Assembly (NCBI GenBank): GCA_003153075.1
Contig: PMBW01000102.1
Span: 1-5,325 of the forward strand
DNA: 5,325 bases
Reading direction: 5' to 3'
From: Dehalococcoidia bacterium
GTDB taxonomy: Bacteria > Chloroflexota > Dehalococcoidia > Dehalococcoidales > Fen-1064
Below the pieces are notes generated by a model that saw only the letters and a list, made by a program, of their open reading frames with translations, searched no databases and was not told the origin of the DNA. Made by a program: the position numbers and the translations under genes. Shown here piece by piece: positions 5,074 to 5,325 of this stretch (position 1 is the first letter of the stretch; each line of letters starts with the position of its first letter).

Positions 5074-5325
5074 TTAACCGTTGGCTTTCATTGCGTTGAA
5101 GCACTCGCTGCAATAAACAGGTTTACCCTGGCGAGGTTGGAACGGCACTTCACAATCTTTGCCGCACCGGGCGCAAGTAGCAGTGAACATCTGTCTCGGT
5201 CCAGCAGCTCTTCCGTCGGTTCCGCCGCGCTGAGATTTTCTGTTCTGGCGGCAGGAAAGGCATCGCTTCGGTTCATTGGTGTAGCCCTTTGAAGCAAAAA
5301 ATTCCTGCTCTCTTGAGGTGAATGT
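5074..5325 (-). CDS. Zinc-ribbon protein (5' end outside the window)
   Basis: The frame enters from the right edge and ends at TAA (5076-5074); 83 C-terminal residues are visible. It begins in FTSREQEFFASKGY, then NEPKRCLSC (first visible CxxC, Cys22 and Cys25), a basic Gly-rich linker (about 26-45), and a second ribbon. That ribbon is CARC (51-54), with GKDCEVPFQP and PVYCSEC (72-75) supplying two more CxxC pairs. This matches the small 'probable zinc-ribbon' proteins in which an N-terminal CxxC, here outside the window, pairs with the first visible one, and a C-terminal CxxC-x17-CxxC ribbon follows. Their function is not established; a nucleic-acid or protein-binding role is only a guess. 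It is convergent with lexA and separated from it by the inverted-repeat element. Confidence 0.85.
   Translation of the reverse strand, partial: TFTSREQEFFASKGYTNEPKRCLSCRQNRKSQRGGTDGRAAGPRQMFTATCARCGKDCEVPFQPRQGKPVYCSECFNAMKANG

Noticed and set aside
5088..5297. Alternative - strand frame across the zinc-ribbon gene
   Set aside because: The partial frame ending at 5074 has the paired CxxC motifs; this one is a different frame without any recognisable feature.

Overview
This 5.3 kb window looks like chromosomal DNA from an anaerobic bacterium of the Chloroflexi, class Dehalococcoidia or a close relative. That placement is inference. It rests on a malic enzyme followed by a two-subunit class I [4Fe-4S] fumarase, on the style of the LexA, zinc-ribbon and TPR-lipoprotein sequences, on frequent TTG/GTG starts, and on moderate GC with AT-rich gaps. 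No marker gene is present to prove it.

Left part (1-1279, + strand): the 3' end of an unrecognised gene (3-164), a 122-bp gap, a candidate promoter (TTGACA-17-TATCGT), and a gene for a lipoprotein with five consecutive 34-residue TPR repeats (353-1051). The following 228-bp gap holds two small inverted repeats and no gene.

Centre (1280-4089, - strand): a tight three-gene operon, transcribed right to left as malic enzyme, fumarase alpha, fumarase beta. The gaps are about 20 bases. Together the enzymes interconvert fumarate, L-malate and pyruvate + CO2, linking the C4 branch of an incomplete TCA cycle to pyruvate. Alpha starts at TTG behind a good Shine-Dalgarno (SD). The beta start is ambiguous: the only strong SD points to a CTG overlapping the alpha stop codon, while the family length favours an internal ATG.

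Right part (4090-5325): a 201-bp divergent region carries candidate promoters for the malic-enzyme operon (-) and for lexA (+), plus a near-match to the Gram-positive-type SOS box over the lexA promoter. lexA (4291-4917) retains the Ala-Gly cleavage site and the Ser/Lys catalytic pair, so it should be a working SOS repressor. Between lexA and the next gene is an 88-bp nested inverted repeat with 15-bp outer arms, the most striking non-coding structure in the window. A zinc-ribbon protein gene on the - strand runs off the right edge.

Most of the window is ordinary housekeeping and accessory content. I see no CRISPR array, RNA gene, intact transposase or clear defence system. The points most worth checking are the inverted-repeat element, the fumarase beta start and the lexA operator.
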